This document shows positions 46,190-58,149 of a DNA stretch of 64,000 nt, piece after piece. The notes beneath the pieces were generated by a model. It had not been told where the DNA came from and searched no databases. It saw only the letters and a program-made list of their open reading frames with translations. The position numbers and the translations under genes are program-made. Position 1 is the first letter of the stretch. Every line of letters begins with the position of its first letter. This stretch comes from Tillus elongatus (Eukaryota; Arthropoda; Insecta; Coleoptera; Cleridae), in NCBI GenBank assembly GCA_964006375.1, contig OZ023265.1, positions 164,512,118 to 164,576,117 of the forward strand. Reading direction: 5' to 3'.

Positions 46190-46790
46190 GTGGCAAAGAT
46201 TCTGATAATCAAAATATAAAGTAGAATAACAAGGAAAATTGATAGTTGCTTGGATGAAAACCAGTTTGGATTTAGACCGGGACGAGAAACCAGTGAAATT
46301 ATACTAGCACTTAAAGAAGACATAGAAGAATGGAAATTGCTTTTGTAAACCTGGTAGAAGTATTCGATAATGTGAATTGCAAAATATTATTTGATATCAT
46401 CAAGAAACTGAAGTTAAATAAAGAAAGCTCTACGGTAATAATGTCACATTTGTTCAATTTATTCATAATATATACAATAAATGACCTGGAAAAAAGACTG
46501 GAATCAAGATTTAAAAAAAAAAAGGACAACGGTTATATTGAATTTAGTAAGGAGATAACATAGCACCGACAGAAGAAACGGAAAACGAAATACAAATGAT
46601 GCTGATTGTGCAAGATGGTGTGATAAATCGAATCAAAAGTAAGACTAATTTGACGAAAAGAATAGTAATGAAGATGTAGATAGGATTACTAAAAAGGAGG
46701 TAAGTCTAGACGGCCAACAACTTGAAAAGGTAGAAATATTCACGTACCAAAGGTATAAAACTGAGAACTGCGATGGCAAACCATACATTC
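46190..46790 (+). pseudogene. Non-LTR RT relic of another lineage
   Basis: Frames give NQFGFRPGRETSEIILALKE-like text around 46260-46325, then AFVNLVEVFDNVNCKILFDI (46330-46400, the Asp-containing block A), and VSLDGQQLEKVEIFTY near 46705. The pattern A-F-V-D-L-E-K-A-F-D-N-V and QLEKV..F.YLG is found in RTE/L1-like LINEs. The catalytic box is not visible and stops abound. Confidence 0.6.
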
Positions 46791-46799
46791 AGTATCAAA

Positions 46800-46850
46800 T
46801 GAATCAAATCAAATCAAAATTTATTTGTAATAAGATATAACTTATTACAA
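46800..46850. repeat. AATCA short repeat
   Basis: Four AATCA/AATCAA units next to ATTTATTTGTAATAAG; may be the tail of the preceding relic. Confidence 0.5.
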
Positions 46851-47028
46851 GAGTTTGGATGACTTAACCTAACTAATTATTCTATAATTACAACAGTTTT
46901 CGTTTTTAAACCCATTGATATAAGCTTAAAAATTAACAACCGAAAGAAAAAAGAAATTTCATGATCATGGTAATACAAATATTACTTTAAAAATACTTTC
47001 TACACATAAGAAAACAGTAGATTCTCCA

Positions 47029-49060
47029 TTGCTCTCACCCCTCCATAATAAAGAGACGAATCTTACACACATTACCAATATATGTCCAGAGCGGCCTCAG
47101 TCCCAGCCTATCCGAACTCGACAAGTGGCAGGTCAGACCATCATAATATTTCAATGTCTTTACTGTCGAATTGCGGACCGCCTCGTCGACCGAACACTCA
47201 AACATTATGTGCCCCAAAGACTCTGGTTTATTCATATTACAGACTGTACAGAAACTATCAAGATTAATTACGTGATTGATGCCGTTAGCTGTTAACTTTA
47301 AAAATTTACTCAGATTCGTAACTGAGCCAGGATACACACCGAGCTAGACGGGCAATCCTAACATGAGGTAAGGTTGGAAAAATTGCGCCGCGAATGTCAG
47401 TCGAGTGTACAGGATTGTATAAGAAGACCCCGCGGCTAACTGACAGTCGTTTTCAAGTAGCCTATCCTGTAACTTTTGCAGAATTACAGCCCGATTTGAG
47501 ATTAGCCATAAGAGATACATTTTCCCACGTAAAGTCTATGTCCAGATGTCTAAGCAGTTCAAAAGTCTGTGCACACCAGTTATATTTAGCAGGAGCATCT
47601 ACAAGAGTCAACATACGTTTGAGACAAATTTTGGGTAAACCACTATCATCCATCGCACAAAGCTTGACCATCCAGCCAAAATCTAGGCTAATAGCAGTGT
47701 AGAGTATATGAATTGCTCCAAACTCAAGCCTGACCATCGCGTCGGCTGTAGACCGCGGGAGGCGACACAGATACTTATTAAAACCGACCTGCACCCTCTC
47801 AAGCAAATTACAATATCGAAGACCCCAAACACCAAAACAGTGGCGTATTGAACTCACAATAATAGAGTCGTATAGACGCACCCTTGACAGATGGTCTACA
47901 ATTTTTGTACGGGCAAACAGAGAAATTAGGGCACCTACCGAATTTCTCAACCTGCCTACCACCATTTTGGACACGGAGAGAAACAGGAAAAAAGAAGAGA
48001 ATTGGACGCCAAGGTATGTATGCTGATTTACCATTTCCAAAGATCTACCTTCAAAAGTAAAATGTAGCTTATCAGCAGTGTGTCCAGATCTAGTGAAGTA
48101 CATGATCTTAGTTTTCCTTAATTTACAGTAAGGATGTTTGCGGAGCAATACTCCTCAAGTATTTTCAACTTGCGATTTAAATCAACAGGAGAGTGCGGTA
48201 ACATAACAAGGTCGTCAGGATAAAGCAGAATTACGACGTCATTTGTACCATCTACACTAACACCCTTTGCACCTCTATTACGAGAGAAGGTCTCCATATC
48301 TGCAATCAATAGAGCAAAAGGAAAAGGTCTGAGAACTTCTCCCTGCAGAATACCACTGCTCACTCTAAATTGTCTCGTAAAGGCACTTTCGACTCTAATA
48401 TTTACAACGGTGTTGTTGTATAACTGTCTGACAATACAAATTAATTTACTGCTGACCCCTGACTGGTAAAGCTTCTGCCAGAGAATATCATGACGCACAG
48501 AGTCGAACGCTCTCTTTAAGTCAATAAACGCAGCATACACTCTCCGACAAGGCAGCCCTAGATGCAGCTGAATAATGGAAGTGACTGTAAAAACATTATC
48601 AACACAACCTCTGTTTTTTCTAAAACCAGACTGGCATTCAGGTAATATGTCTGTATCTTCACACCAGGGCAACAATCTGCTCAAGAGTATTTGTGTAAAA
48701 AGTTTAACGGTACCATTCACAAGCGCGATAGTCCGATAGTTGGAAGGATCATCTAGAGCACCTTTTTTTTGTGACGCATACACAAAATTATTTCGAACCA
48801 AGATTCTGGCATACATCCCAGGCCAAATATCTTGTTGAATAGTGAGGTCAGATAAAGCAACCAGTTTTGAAAAAGATGTTTCAAAAAATCATTCGAGATA
48901 CTGTCAGATCCCGCCGCCTTCCTACTTCTCAGTATACAAATTAGTTTTCTGGCTTAAAAGTCTTTAACTTGGACCTGAGAAAGACGTTGATCAAGTCGTA
49001 CGTATGGAGTGTGGTAGTGTCTGTGGTGAAAATCTGTAATCTGACCAAGAGCAGGACATA
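47029..49060 (-). pseudogene. LINE with complete RT core, broken by few lesions
   Basis: From 48960 downwards: LICILRSRKAAGSDSIS and LFNKIFGLGCMPESWF in one frame; then 48816-48118 with DDPSNYRTIALVNGTVKLFT, CQSGFRKNRGCVDNVFTVTS, VYAAFIDLKRAFDSVRHDIL, SSGILQGEVLRPFPFALLIA and LLYPDDLVMLPHSPVDLN, where the catalytic YADD is YPDD. Then 48148-47462, in another frame, has NQHTYLGVQF and a long thumb. The end (47337-47035) has SFCTVCNMNKPESLGHIMFE and C, a C-x2-C-x9-H-x4-C cluster. Only about three frameshifts and some stops separate these, so it is younger than most relics here. The clade is uncertain (RTE- or CR1-related). Confidence 0.8.
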
Positions 49061-49285
49061 CAGAAAATAGAAGCTTTTAAAATGTAGACATACAGATATA
49101 TAACAAAGACAATATTATAAATAGAGACTGTGCTCAACCCCCCTTAGGATTTTAAAATCGTTAGACCTTTTACTTTCTTTTATAATACAAAAACAATTTG
49201 TGTAAATCTAGATGCATTATGACTATTATTATAAACACATATTGTTTAGTTCTCATTAGATATCGTCAGTTTGCTACACTAGTGC
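49061..49285. other. No recognisable feature
   Basis: Short AT-rich spacer. Confidence 0.4.
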
Positions 49286-49535
49286 AGACCCTTTTACTGT
49301 CCAGTTCACCAGACATATAACATCTTGTTATGCCCGCTCTTTTGTCCCGAGGACTTCCAAGTTGTGGAACTCCTTGCCGGCACATGTTTTTCCTTCTCCT
49401 CCGAACCTCCAAACCTTCAAGTCCAGAATTAACAAGTTGCCTCTTTCCTCCTTGTCGACACCCACGGTACGATAGTATTTAGGCTGTGAGCCCTCGTGAT
49501 GGATTGTTGAAATAAAAAATAAAAAATTTAAAAAA
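49286..49535 (+). mobile_element. LINE B copy 7, 3' tail only
   Basis: CTTTTACTGTCCAGTTCACC through TTGTGGAACTCCTTGCCGGC and the family end TTTAGGCTGTGAGCCCTCGT to an A-rich tail. Severely 5'-truncated. Confidence 0.9.
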
Positions 49536-49924
49536 AGAGCAAAATCCCTCTTTATTTTACATCTAATTAAAGTACTCTGTCCTAAAACTACTATTAATTA
49601 TCTTAAAATCGTAAGATATTTATTGTTTTGAGTAGCTGTCTTCCATTAAATTACAAGCAGCTCTCAAGTGGGAATTCACTATTACATAAACAGTTGCATT
49701 AATTTATGCCTGTGTGTTTGTTTGTTTGCCCAATATAGAATTGACATGAGGCTTTTAAAATCACGCGTGTTTAATTGACGATCTTATCTTGAGATAATTA
49801 AAATGTATTCATCTTAAGTTTGAAACACTGTAACGTTAATGATACCATAAGAGTTCTTATTATACGGGGGTTATTATTTTGTAAATCATGTGGTACACAT
49901 ACTCTCCACTCTCTGATTGAAGAT
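49536..49924. other. No recognisable feature
   Basis: No homology assigned. Confidence 0.4.
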
Positions 49925-50045
49925 TTGAACCTGTGACGCGCACCGAGTTCACTTTGAAGAGCCCAATTCACCACAACACGTTTTTTAGACCTGATGATCG
50001 TTTCACTAACAAAGCTAGCGTTATCAGAGGGATGAATAATACTAC
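49925..50045 (-). mobile_element. Penelope-type terminal piece
   Basis: AATTCACCACAACACGTTTT and GACCTGATGATCGTTTCACT, shared with 15755, 20890 and 36253. Contains hammerhead-like motif 5 at 50000-50027: CTGATAA, C, stem GCTAGC/GTTAGT with loop TTT, GAAAC. Confidence 0.5.
50000..50027 (-). ncRNA. Hammerhead-like motif 5
   Basis: Six-pair stem with two G-T pairs; its bases differ from motif 2 while pairing is kept. The CTGANGA box is mutated to CTGATAA. Confidence 0.3.
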
Positions 50046-51009
50046 AAAAATATATGTTGTTGTGCATTGGCTTCTCTAAAGTGTACGCTTCACTCTCCTC
50101 ACTAAGTTTCCTTTCAGGACACCCTCTTTATTTGGTTGTGTATCGACTGGCGTGTATAAATTGATAATAATGCTGATATTTCCTGTATATTCTAACAAGA
50201 CGAATGATTTTAAAGTCCAGAAATGTATAATGTAAACTATCTCCGGTAATTATTTGTGATATTTTCTAAGTTGTTTATTGTTTATTACCTGTTTGTTTTG
50301 ACAGAAATCATTCAAAGCATGTTCAAGGTTGGTGCTTGTACATTATCGAATTTTTATCCAGTTCTAGCATTATATTGATAGTCCAAAATTGTTAACCTTT
50401 ATCTTCAGGGTTAGATGATGTAATAATCTGCCCCCGTAGATATAACTGGCTGAGCAAATTCCCGGACGTGTATACAGACAGAGCGGGAATTAATACAACA
50501 AATGGACTTGGCTTTAAAAAGTAAACTCGAGTACGGCGTTTGATCGATATCAACCCATTAAGAGCTTTCAGACATTTAAAAAACCATTTAATAAATTTAT
50601 TTGTATAACTACTTAAAGTTATTAAGAGGTGCACTCAGTCTTCGGGTGTTTGTGGATCGAGAGAGCTCGCGCGTCCGTTAAAAGCCTTCTCTCCTCTCTC
50701 CTTTCAGAGAGAGCCGGAGCTGCCGTTGATTGCAGAGAGACCTCAAATATAAAAATCCTTTTAAATTAACTGGTCCAATTCATTAGAGCCAGACGTTTAT
50801 TTACTTTTAATTAAATCTTATCTGCTTTATCGACAGCTGACTAGATTGTACAACTCCACTCGACATCACTACCTCAGCTAAATGCTATAAATAACTGGAT
50901 GCAGATGGGTATAGACTTCTTTACTTATATTATGTCTCTTTACAAAGATAACACCCAAGTTGTTTGGATTAAAATATAATCATCACCAAAGTGATGTTTA
51001 TATTTTGAT
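50046..51009. other. No recognisable feature
   Basis: No homology assigned; a CT/GA-rich stretch at 50655-50720. Confidence 0.4.
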
Positions 51010-51102
51010 AATGCTTGGCTCACTTTTTTTAATTTTGAAAAAAGTAAATCAAATTAGCGCAAACTAGACGCCTGGAACACACATCTGAGGTCAGTTTCAG
51101 AC

Positions 51103-51192
<90 letters not shown>
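51010..51192. repeat. Repeat D left part with AT run, interrupted by a mariner element
   Basis: AATTAGCGCAAACTAGACGC, CACATCTGAGGTCAGTTTCA, then AT run 51112-51192. The AT run resumes at 53875 on the other side of the mariner-type element. Confidence 0.75.
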
Positions 51193-51195
<3 letters not shown>

Positions 51196-51890
51196 GGTTT
51201 TTCACGATAGCCGTGCATTGGAAGTTTTTGAAGTTCCCTCATATCCTACATTTTGAAATTTTGGCAGCGGTCACAATTCGTAATTGTCTTTTATTCTAAA
51301 ATATTTTCAAGGTCACATCACTTCCGGTTAGACCGGAAGTAGTCATCAACTTTGCTAATTTAAATAGAATGCCCTATTTTTTATTGCATATTCGAATTCT
51401 CCATACAATTTTGTGAAGATTTATATTAGGCTTTCCTATCCCTATCTTCAACTGTTCCAAAGATATTGTGATTTCTCTGTATTTCGGTGATTTTGCAACC
51501 TTATTTATAATAGTTTGTATTTTTTTTTTGTTCCCTCAGGGCTCGTCCGCGGCCTTGCCGCCCCGATAGCACCGCATATAGTTTGTATTTTACATGTCTT
51601 TAAAGATAAAATGCTCGAATTTAGAATTTCGTAACTTGTTGAAGGGAGCTTTCATATTATGTGCCCTAAGTTTACCCGTGTCATACAGAGTGTTCTAAAT
51701 TTAGTTACTAACTTAGACATATTCAACGTGGCAAAAGTATATTTTTTTCAAAAAGAACACCTGTATATTATTAAAAATTCGAGTTCTAAATTTAATTCTA
51801 CACCAGTTAGATATAAGTTTTTCTATACCTATCTTTAATATGTTGCTTCTTATTAGCATTTTTAGGTAACAACCTCCTCTTCTAAGGAGT
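51193..51890 (+). repeat. Left terminal inverted repeat
   Basis: Inverse of 53238-53874 except for point changes, short indels and a small retroposed insertion at 51524-51591. Confidence 0.85.
51510..51591 (-). mobile_element. Tiny retroposed 3' end with 14-bp target duplication
   Basis: ATAGTTTGTATTTT occurs at 51510-51523 and 51578-51591. Between them, on the minus strand, is about 48 bp of GC-rich sequence (GGTGCTATCGGGGCGGCAAG, GCCGCGGACGAGCCCTGAGG) followed by about 10 A. It looks like the last bases of a LINE or SINE inserted with poly(A). The source element is not identified in the window. Confidence 0.7.
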
Positions 51891-52077
51891 ATACGTTAGA
51901 CTACACAACAAATGCAGCTGTGATTATCAGTCAGATAACAAAAGTGAAATTATTTCATAAAAATATTTAATGTAATTATTTTTAAAAAAATTAAAAATAA
52001 ATATTAACAGTAAGCAAAAACTGAACAAAGACCAAAAAAAAAAAGTTAATTCAAATTTAAATGCTACGATTACTATA

Positions 52078-53155
52078 AATGTTCTATGTGACCACCATCT
52101 TGGTCAAGGCACTGCAAAATTCTACGTTTCATCTCATTCGTAGTAGCTCTTTTGATTTCATTTAGATCCAAATTTCTAAAAGCTCTTATTACACGATTTA
52201 AAAGAACCTCTCTACTTTGCACTGTTGTGTCATACACTTGACGTTTTATACGCCCCCATAGATAAAAATCGGTAGGCGTTAAATCAGGAGAGCGGGGAGG
52301 CCATCTCCAAGGACTGTTGGGCCCAATCCATCTGTCTTAAAATAATTGCGTTAAGTGCCAGTAAACTTCCCCAGTGGAGTGGGCAAGCGCGTCGTCTAGC
52401 TGATACCAGCAGCTTTGCCTTATATCTAGTGGTAGCCTTGCCAGAAAATTACGGACAGATCCCCTTAATAGTTCCAAATACTTTTCACGGTTTAAATTTT
52501 CTTCGTAAATTTCATAATTTCATAATAATGCAAAGCACATTAAAACTAAAATTTATTTGAAAACGCCCTTCTCCAAATATATTAGGGCTTTCACTTGCCC
52601 AAAAATGACTATTTCTCCTATCCACAATTCCTTCCCTTCTAAATTTCGATTCGTCGGTCCAGATAATTTTAGAGAGAAAATTCTCATCTTGTTGAATATT
52701 CAGAAACATGTGTTCGCAGAATTCCACTCTTTTTAAATGGTCACCAGGTCGAAGTCTTTGAAGTACTATTTCTGAATATGGGTGCATTTTATGAGATTTC
52801 AATATTCTATGCACAGATGAACTTGATATTCCCAAAGCTCGGGTAAACTTGAAAATAAGCCAAAACGTTTATCTCATTATCTTCATTTTCAGTTACTGGC
52901 TTTGGATCATGTCGTGTAGTTTTGACACTTTCAGTCAATTTAAATCGTTCCTCTATCCTTGCGAATTTTCCTCTAGTCATTGCCGATAGAGTGGGGTACC
53001 TCTCGTTAAACATCCTGCATGTTCTGCTTACAATCCGATTGCATTCCCCATGAATATAAAATAAATTTAAAATATCCATATTAGAGTACTCTTCACTATG
53101 CTGCATTTTCATTGGCTTATTATTTCTATAACGTGAGTAATACAAACACACTCAG
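52078..53155 (-). pseudogene. DD41D Tc1/mariner-group transposase, broken
   Basis: N-terminal helix-turn-helix part (53151-52810: MKMQHSEEYSNMDILNLFYI, RGKFARIEERFKL), then GISSSSVHRILKSHKMHPYS, RPGDHLKRVEFCEHMFL and FLSKIIWTDESKF with the first catalytic Asp. Further down LDIRQSCWYQLDDALAHST has the second, and RWPPRSPDLTPTDFYLWGRI the third. I count 41 residues between the second and third Asp, including one stop codon position, the spacing known for the rosa family. Lesions: a frameshift near 52840, a deletion/frameshift near 52515 and a TAA near 52338. All three acidic residues survive. The C terminus ends near 52078. Confidence 0.8.
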
Positions 53156-53237
53156 ATTAACTTTAAAATATAAATGACGCCTTAGAATTCATGTGTTGTG
53201 AAAATTCTGTTTTCTGACAACCACAGCTGCCACAACG

Positions 53238-53970
<733 letters not shown>

Positions 53971-53973
53971 TAT

Positions 53974-54087
53974 AAATTATCAACTTTATAAACAACTCTT
54001 CTCAAGTCATTATCCTTGAATTTTTTCTCTAGCCCTGAGAAAACATTTAAAGATAATGACTTGAGAGTTGTTTATAAAGTTGATAGA
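53974..54087. repeat. Inverted repeat at the start of the Penelope-like piece
   Basis: TATCAACTTTATAAACAACT and CTCAAGTCATTATCCTT pair with AGATAATGACTTGAGAGTT and GTTTATAAAGTTGATA across about 33 bases. The right arm is coding sequence of the Penelope-like gene, so the left arm is an inverted copy of the gene's own 5' edge. Confidence 0.85.
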
Positions 54088-54437
54088 AGAACCTATTGCG
54101 TGGACCAAAGGATACTATTCACTTCCGACAAAAATCGGGCATTTATCAAATATCTTGTAATAATTGCGAGAAAGTCTATATTGGGCAAACTCGGAGAGCG
54201 ATAATAACAAGATTCAAAGAGCACATAACACATTTCAGATTCAATAGAGCAGAGAAATCTAGCTTTGCCCAACAGATGATTGACTCGGGACATATGCTAC
54301 GCGATAGTAATCTTAAGTTATTGAAAGTAACCACGGATTATCGCAACTTAGACGCTCTGGAAAGTTTAGTAATCCGCAAAGTGAATTCACAAAAGTTGAT
54401 GAATTCAGACATGGGTCCGCTCAAGTCAGCAGTTTAA
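54030..54437 (+). pseudogene. Penelope-like element, GIY-YIG endonuclease part
   Basis: First DNDLRVVYKVDRRTYC (54056-54105), then after a frame change SGIYQISCNNCEKVYIGQTR and RAIITRFKEHITHFRF, QQMIDSGHMLRDSNLKLL, DALESLVIRK. GIY, YIG, the following Arg and the C-x2-C within the GIY-YIG gap are typical of the endonuclease domain of Penelope-like retroelements, which sits behind the RT (family knowledge). The RT is missing, so the copy is 5'-truncated; the endonuclease frame itself (54096-54437) is open. Confidence 0.8.
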
Positions 54438-54442
54438 AAAAA

Positions 54443-54760
54443 AGTCGACACAGTAAGTGCATTATGGTAGTGAATTTTCATTAAAATGTTTTTAATAGCA
54501 AATATGTGTGTTTTTTTTAAGAAAGCAGGCATCAAATTTGGTTACCAGTATAATCTGTATAGTAAAAATAATGTGCCATGTTTCATCAAAATAACTGTAT
54601 TGTTTGAAAATGGACAAAAATTTTCGAAAGTAAACTTAAAGTATTCCCGAAAAAACTCGTTCCTTGGTCAACCTTATAGGTTAATAGCAAATTGAGCTAT
54701 TCAAATAAGAAGCATTTGATCAAAATTCGCTACTATAACGCACTTGCTGCGTCCAGAATT
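54443..54760. mobile_element. Repeat C, complete short copy
   Basis: Ends: CACAGTAAGTGCATTATGGT and TATAACGCACTTGCTGCGTC, CAG. Interior: GCAGGCATCAAATTTGGTTA, GTATAATCTGTATAGTAAAA, CAACCTTATAGGTTAATAGC. Confidence 0.75.
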
Positions 54761-54993
54761 TCTTTTCTTACAAACATGCATTATATTTCGATGTAAAATG
54801 CAAAAATGCTATAACATAAGGCGTGTTTGACTAAAAAAAAAAAAAAAAAAGAAAAATTGTATCACCAACGACTTATGGGCCACCCTGTGATTGTAGTAAT
54901 AATTTGTCAAGATGTAGCTCAAGACACCCTTTAATTAATGTATACGATTTATTTCGAACTTTATTGATTTTTTACGAAAATTCGACAAAAATT
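54761..54993. repeat. Repeat G
   Basis: TTCTTACAAACATGCATTAT, GTATCACCAACGACTTATGG, CCACCCTGTGATTGTAG and TTTATTGATTTTTTACG. Inverse of 24481-24669 and continuous with a D arm in both places. Confidence 0.65.
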
Positions 54994-55474
54994 ATATACC
55001 ATTAAACGATAAACTCTATAGCTAAGGCCACTGCCAAGTATCAGAGAAAGGGTCTATTTGAAATGAATTTTCTGAAAATATTTTAGTAAAATAAAGGACA
55101 ATGACGGTTGAAACTAAGACCTCAGGGCTTGTAAAACATTCTTCGAGACATTTTGTTTCCATAGCCCATATTAGATTCAAGTTCTTTGCCTAAATGTTGC
55201 CAATTTTGACGTTTTAAATCGCAACCTTGACGTTTAGAGGAAAACCCCAATTTATTTTTCTTTAAATGCGTATAACTTTTTTTCTTTTGTCCTACAGAGC
55301 TAAACTTACTTTGTTAATTCCGGAGATATACATTTTTTTCGAAAGAAAACACAAAATTTTCCGGGAAAATCTGGGCCGATTTTTCTGGCTAACGAACTTA
55401 TCCAAGCCATTTGCAAGGAAGGTATTCACAAAATTTAATCAAAATCCGCCCATTATTTTTTCAGTTATCGGTGT

Positions 55475-55608
<134 letters not shown>

Positions 55609-55824
55609 CATGTATCGCACCGATAACTCAAAAACTAATGGGCCGAGTTTGATCAAATTTCGTACGTACCTTTCTTTTGCAAGTGGCTTGGACAAGTTCG
55701 TTAGCCAGGAAAATCAGCCCAGGTTTTCGCGGAAAATTTTGTGTTTTCTTTTGGAAGAATTTATATCTCCAGAATTTACAAAGGGCAACCAAATTTGGTG
55801 CGTGCGTGTAATACAAAGAGTGAG

Positions 55825-55847
55825 TCAGGTCAGGTCAGGTCAGGTCA
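55825..55847. repeat. TCAGG tract in a D arm
   Basis: Four TCAGG units and TCA stand where the other arm and the copy at 13680-13740 have about 12 unrelated bases (ACTCTGTACCAA). Confidence 0.85.
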
Positions 55848-56143
55848 ATTTAGGTCTGTAGTTTTAAAGACAAAAAAGTTATAGGCATTTAGAGAAAAAG
55901 ATGTTTCCTCAAAACGTCAAAGTCGCGATTTGAAACGTGAAAATTGGCAACATTTAGGCAAATATCCTGAAACAAATACGGGTTATGAAAAGAAAATGTC
56001 GCAAGAAGAGTATTCTGCAAACCCTTAAGTTTCAGCTTCAACCGTCATTTTCCTTCATTTTACTAAAATATTTCCAGAAAATTCCCGTTCTCTGCTGCTT
56101 TGGCAGTAGTTTCAGTTGCGTTTATGGTTTAACGGTCTATAAT

Positions 56144-57005
56144 GTTACTGCCACATCGTCACGAGTGGAAGTATCGCATCAGCGACAAAAATTTCAACAA
56201 AAAAAAATTCCGCTTAGACGTCATAAAAACTATCGAAACATAGAAAACATGATGGGGACAAACATTTTTTTTGTCTGTCGGTCTCTATATCTGTCTGTTT
56301 GTAGCTACGATAACTTTAGAACGAATTGAGATATCCTGTTCAAATTTGGTACACAGTTATCACTCGACAAGCGAACGGTTCAGATTGATTTTGGGTAAAA
56401 TCGCTGTAGCGGATAGGGGATGAATGGGGGATGATTTGGTGAAAATTGACTTTTTTTTTTGTTAAAACTTGAGTAATATATCGTTTTAGGATTTATTTAT
56501 TATAAAACTTTTAATTTCACCAAAGATCTGGTATTCTAAGCTGAAATTAAATTAGCGATTGAATGTGTGGGGGTGAAATATTGTTGACAAAAATTTCGAT
56601 TTTTTTAAATAAAACGTCGTTAAAAGTTTCAAAACATATAGAAAACTTGATTCTGGAACGAACATTTTTTTTTTGTCGGTCGGTTTGTCGGTATGTCGGC
56701 ATGTACGTCTGTCTGTTAATAGGCGCAATAACTTTCAAACGAATGGAGATATCATCTTCAAATTTGGTATCCAGTTAGCACCCGACAAAGGAACGCTTCG
56801 AATGGTTTTTGGGAAAGATTGTTTCAGGTGGTAATGGCCAAATAAGGGGTGACTTGGTAAAAATTTATATTTTTTTCAATAAAACTCGAGTAACATAACG
56901 TTTCAAAGGTTTATGGATACAGGAATAGAAATATTTTCTTTGTGGTCAAGTCATGGGCCCTAAATTCATTCCATAAGTTACGATTCAATTTGCAGCACTA
57001 TTTAG
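56144..57005 (-). repeat. Repeat E, two modules, inverted
   Basis: Module 2 first (CACATCGTCACGAGTGGAAG, GAACGAATTGAGATATCC), then module 1 (AAACGAATGGAGATATCATC, TTCAAATTTGGTATCCAGTT), ending with GTTACGATTCAATTTGCAGC. Open frames containing runs of Cys-Arg-Ser come from its TCGGTCGGT repeats. Confidence 0.75.
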
Positions 57006-57298
57006 CAAAATTTTCGATGGAAAAATTTCATAATGAGGAGACCGCGACTTTTTATTTTAGAAATATTTCTTCAAAAGAGCGCAAACTAGGCCCTCTAGAA
57101 TCCATATCCGGGTTTAGTTTCAATTTGCATCTGTTTACTTATATACAGGGTTACGCATTTGTACGGTATTTTGACAATCACAGCGTGGCCCCTAAGTCGT
57201 TGGTGATAAATACAAATATTTTTTTTTTGATCATCCCTTATATTATTGCATTTTTGCATTTTTTATCGAAATATGATGCATGTTTGTAATACAAAAAA
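57006..57298. repeat. Repeat D left part followed by repeat G
   Basis: AAGAGCGCAAACTAGGCCC and CCATATCCGGGTTTAGTTTC, then ACAGGGTTACGCATTTGTAC, CTAAGTCGTTGGTGATAAAT and ATGATGCATGTTTGTAATAC up to the C element. Confidence 0.65.
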
Positions 57299-57612
57299 AA
57301 CTAGACGCAGCAAGTGCATTTTGGTAGCGAATTTTCATTAAATGCTTCAAATTGCAATAACTCAATTTGCTATTAACCTGAGGTTCGTTGCGTACGAAAC
57401 CAGTTTTCTCGCAAACATTTTAAGTTTATTTTCGGAAAATTTTTGTATATTTTCAAACAATAAATTATTTTGACAGGATATGGTACATTGTTTCTACTAT
57501 GGTATCCGCTATTGTCACCAAATTGATGTCTGCTTGCATTAAAGGGATGAATTTGCTATTAAAAACATTTTTATGAAAATTCACTACCATAACGCACTTG
57601 CTGCGTCCAGAC
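57299..57612. mobile_element. Repeat C, complete short copy
   Basis: Ends: TAGACGCAGCAAGTGCATTT and CATAACGCACTTGCTGCGTC, CAG. Interior as in the copy at 24670, with TTAACCTGAGGTTCGTTGCG. Confidence 0.8.
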
Positions 57613-58103
57613 TTTTATTATCTTGTGACATAAAGGAGGTAATGGGAGTGCCTAAAAATGACAAATTTTCAAAATCACCCTGTAACTCAAAAACACAGCG
57701 TGCCATGTAAGTTTTGATTTAAGCAACGTTAGTTTCATCAAAAAGTAGAATAAGATTGTGAAACCCGCAATCATCTATTTATACCTACCCCAAAAAAGCA
57801 AGGAAATACAGACATTCTCTAGGTAAGCTGCAATTCCAGCTAAAATCCAGCTTTCATCGAATATGCTGCTGTACTCCAGCAAAATGCTGGAAATGTGTTT
57901 TTAATTGCATATTCGAGATAGGGCCGAAGTTGCTCGTTGAAACTGTCGAATATTACCATACAAGTGATAATAAGTTATTTCAAGTGATCCATTAGCCACG
58001 GCTAGAATGCCATTTAATGTTTTATCCCGACATTAGCGAATGGCTGTTGCAGAAATACATATTTCGCATGTTGTTGGAGGCAGAGAGTCATGTGTGTGTG
58101 AGA

Positions 58104-58117
<14 letters not shown>
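57613..58117. other. No recognisable feature
   Basis: No homology assigned. Confidence 0.4.

Positions 58118-58147
<30 letters not shown>
58118..58147. repeat. (AG)n simple repeat
   Basis: About 15 AG units, preceded by TAGA units. Confidence 0.9.

Positions 58148-58149
<2 letters not shown>

Noticed and set aside
56563..56778. Cys-rich open frame and similar ones in repeat E
   Set aside because: Encoded by TCGGTCGGT-like simple sequence within a non-coding repeat.
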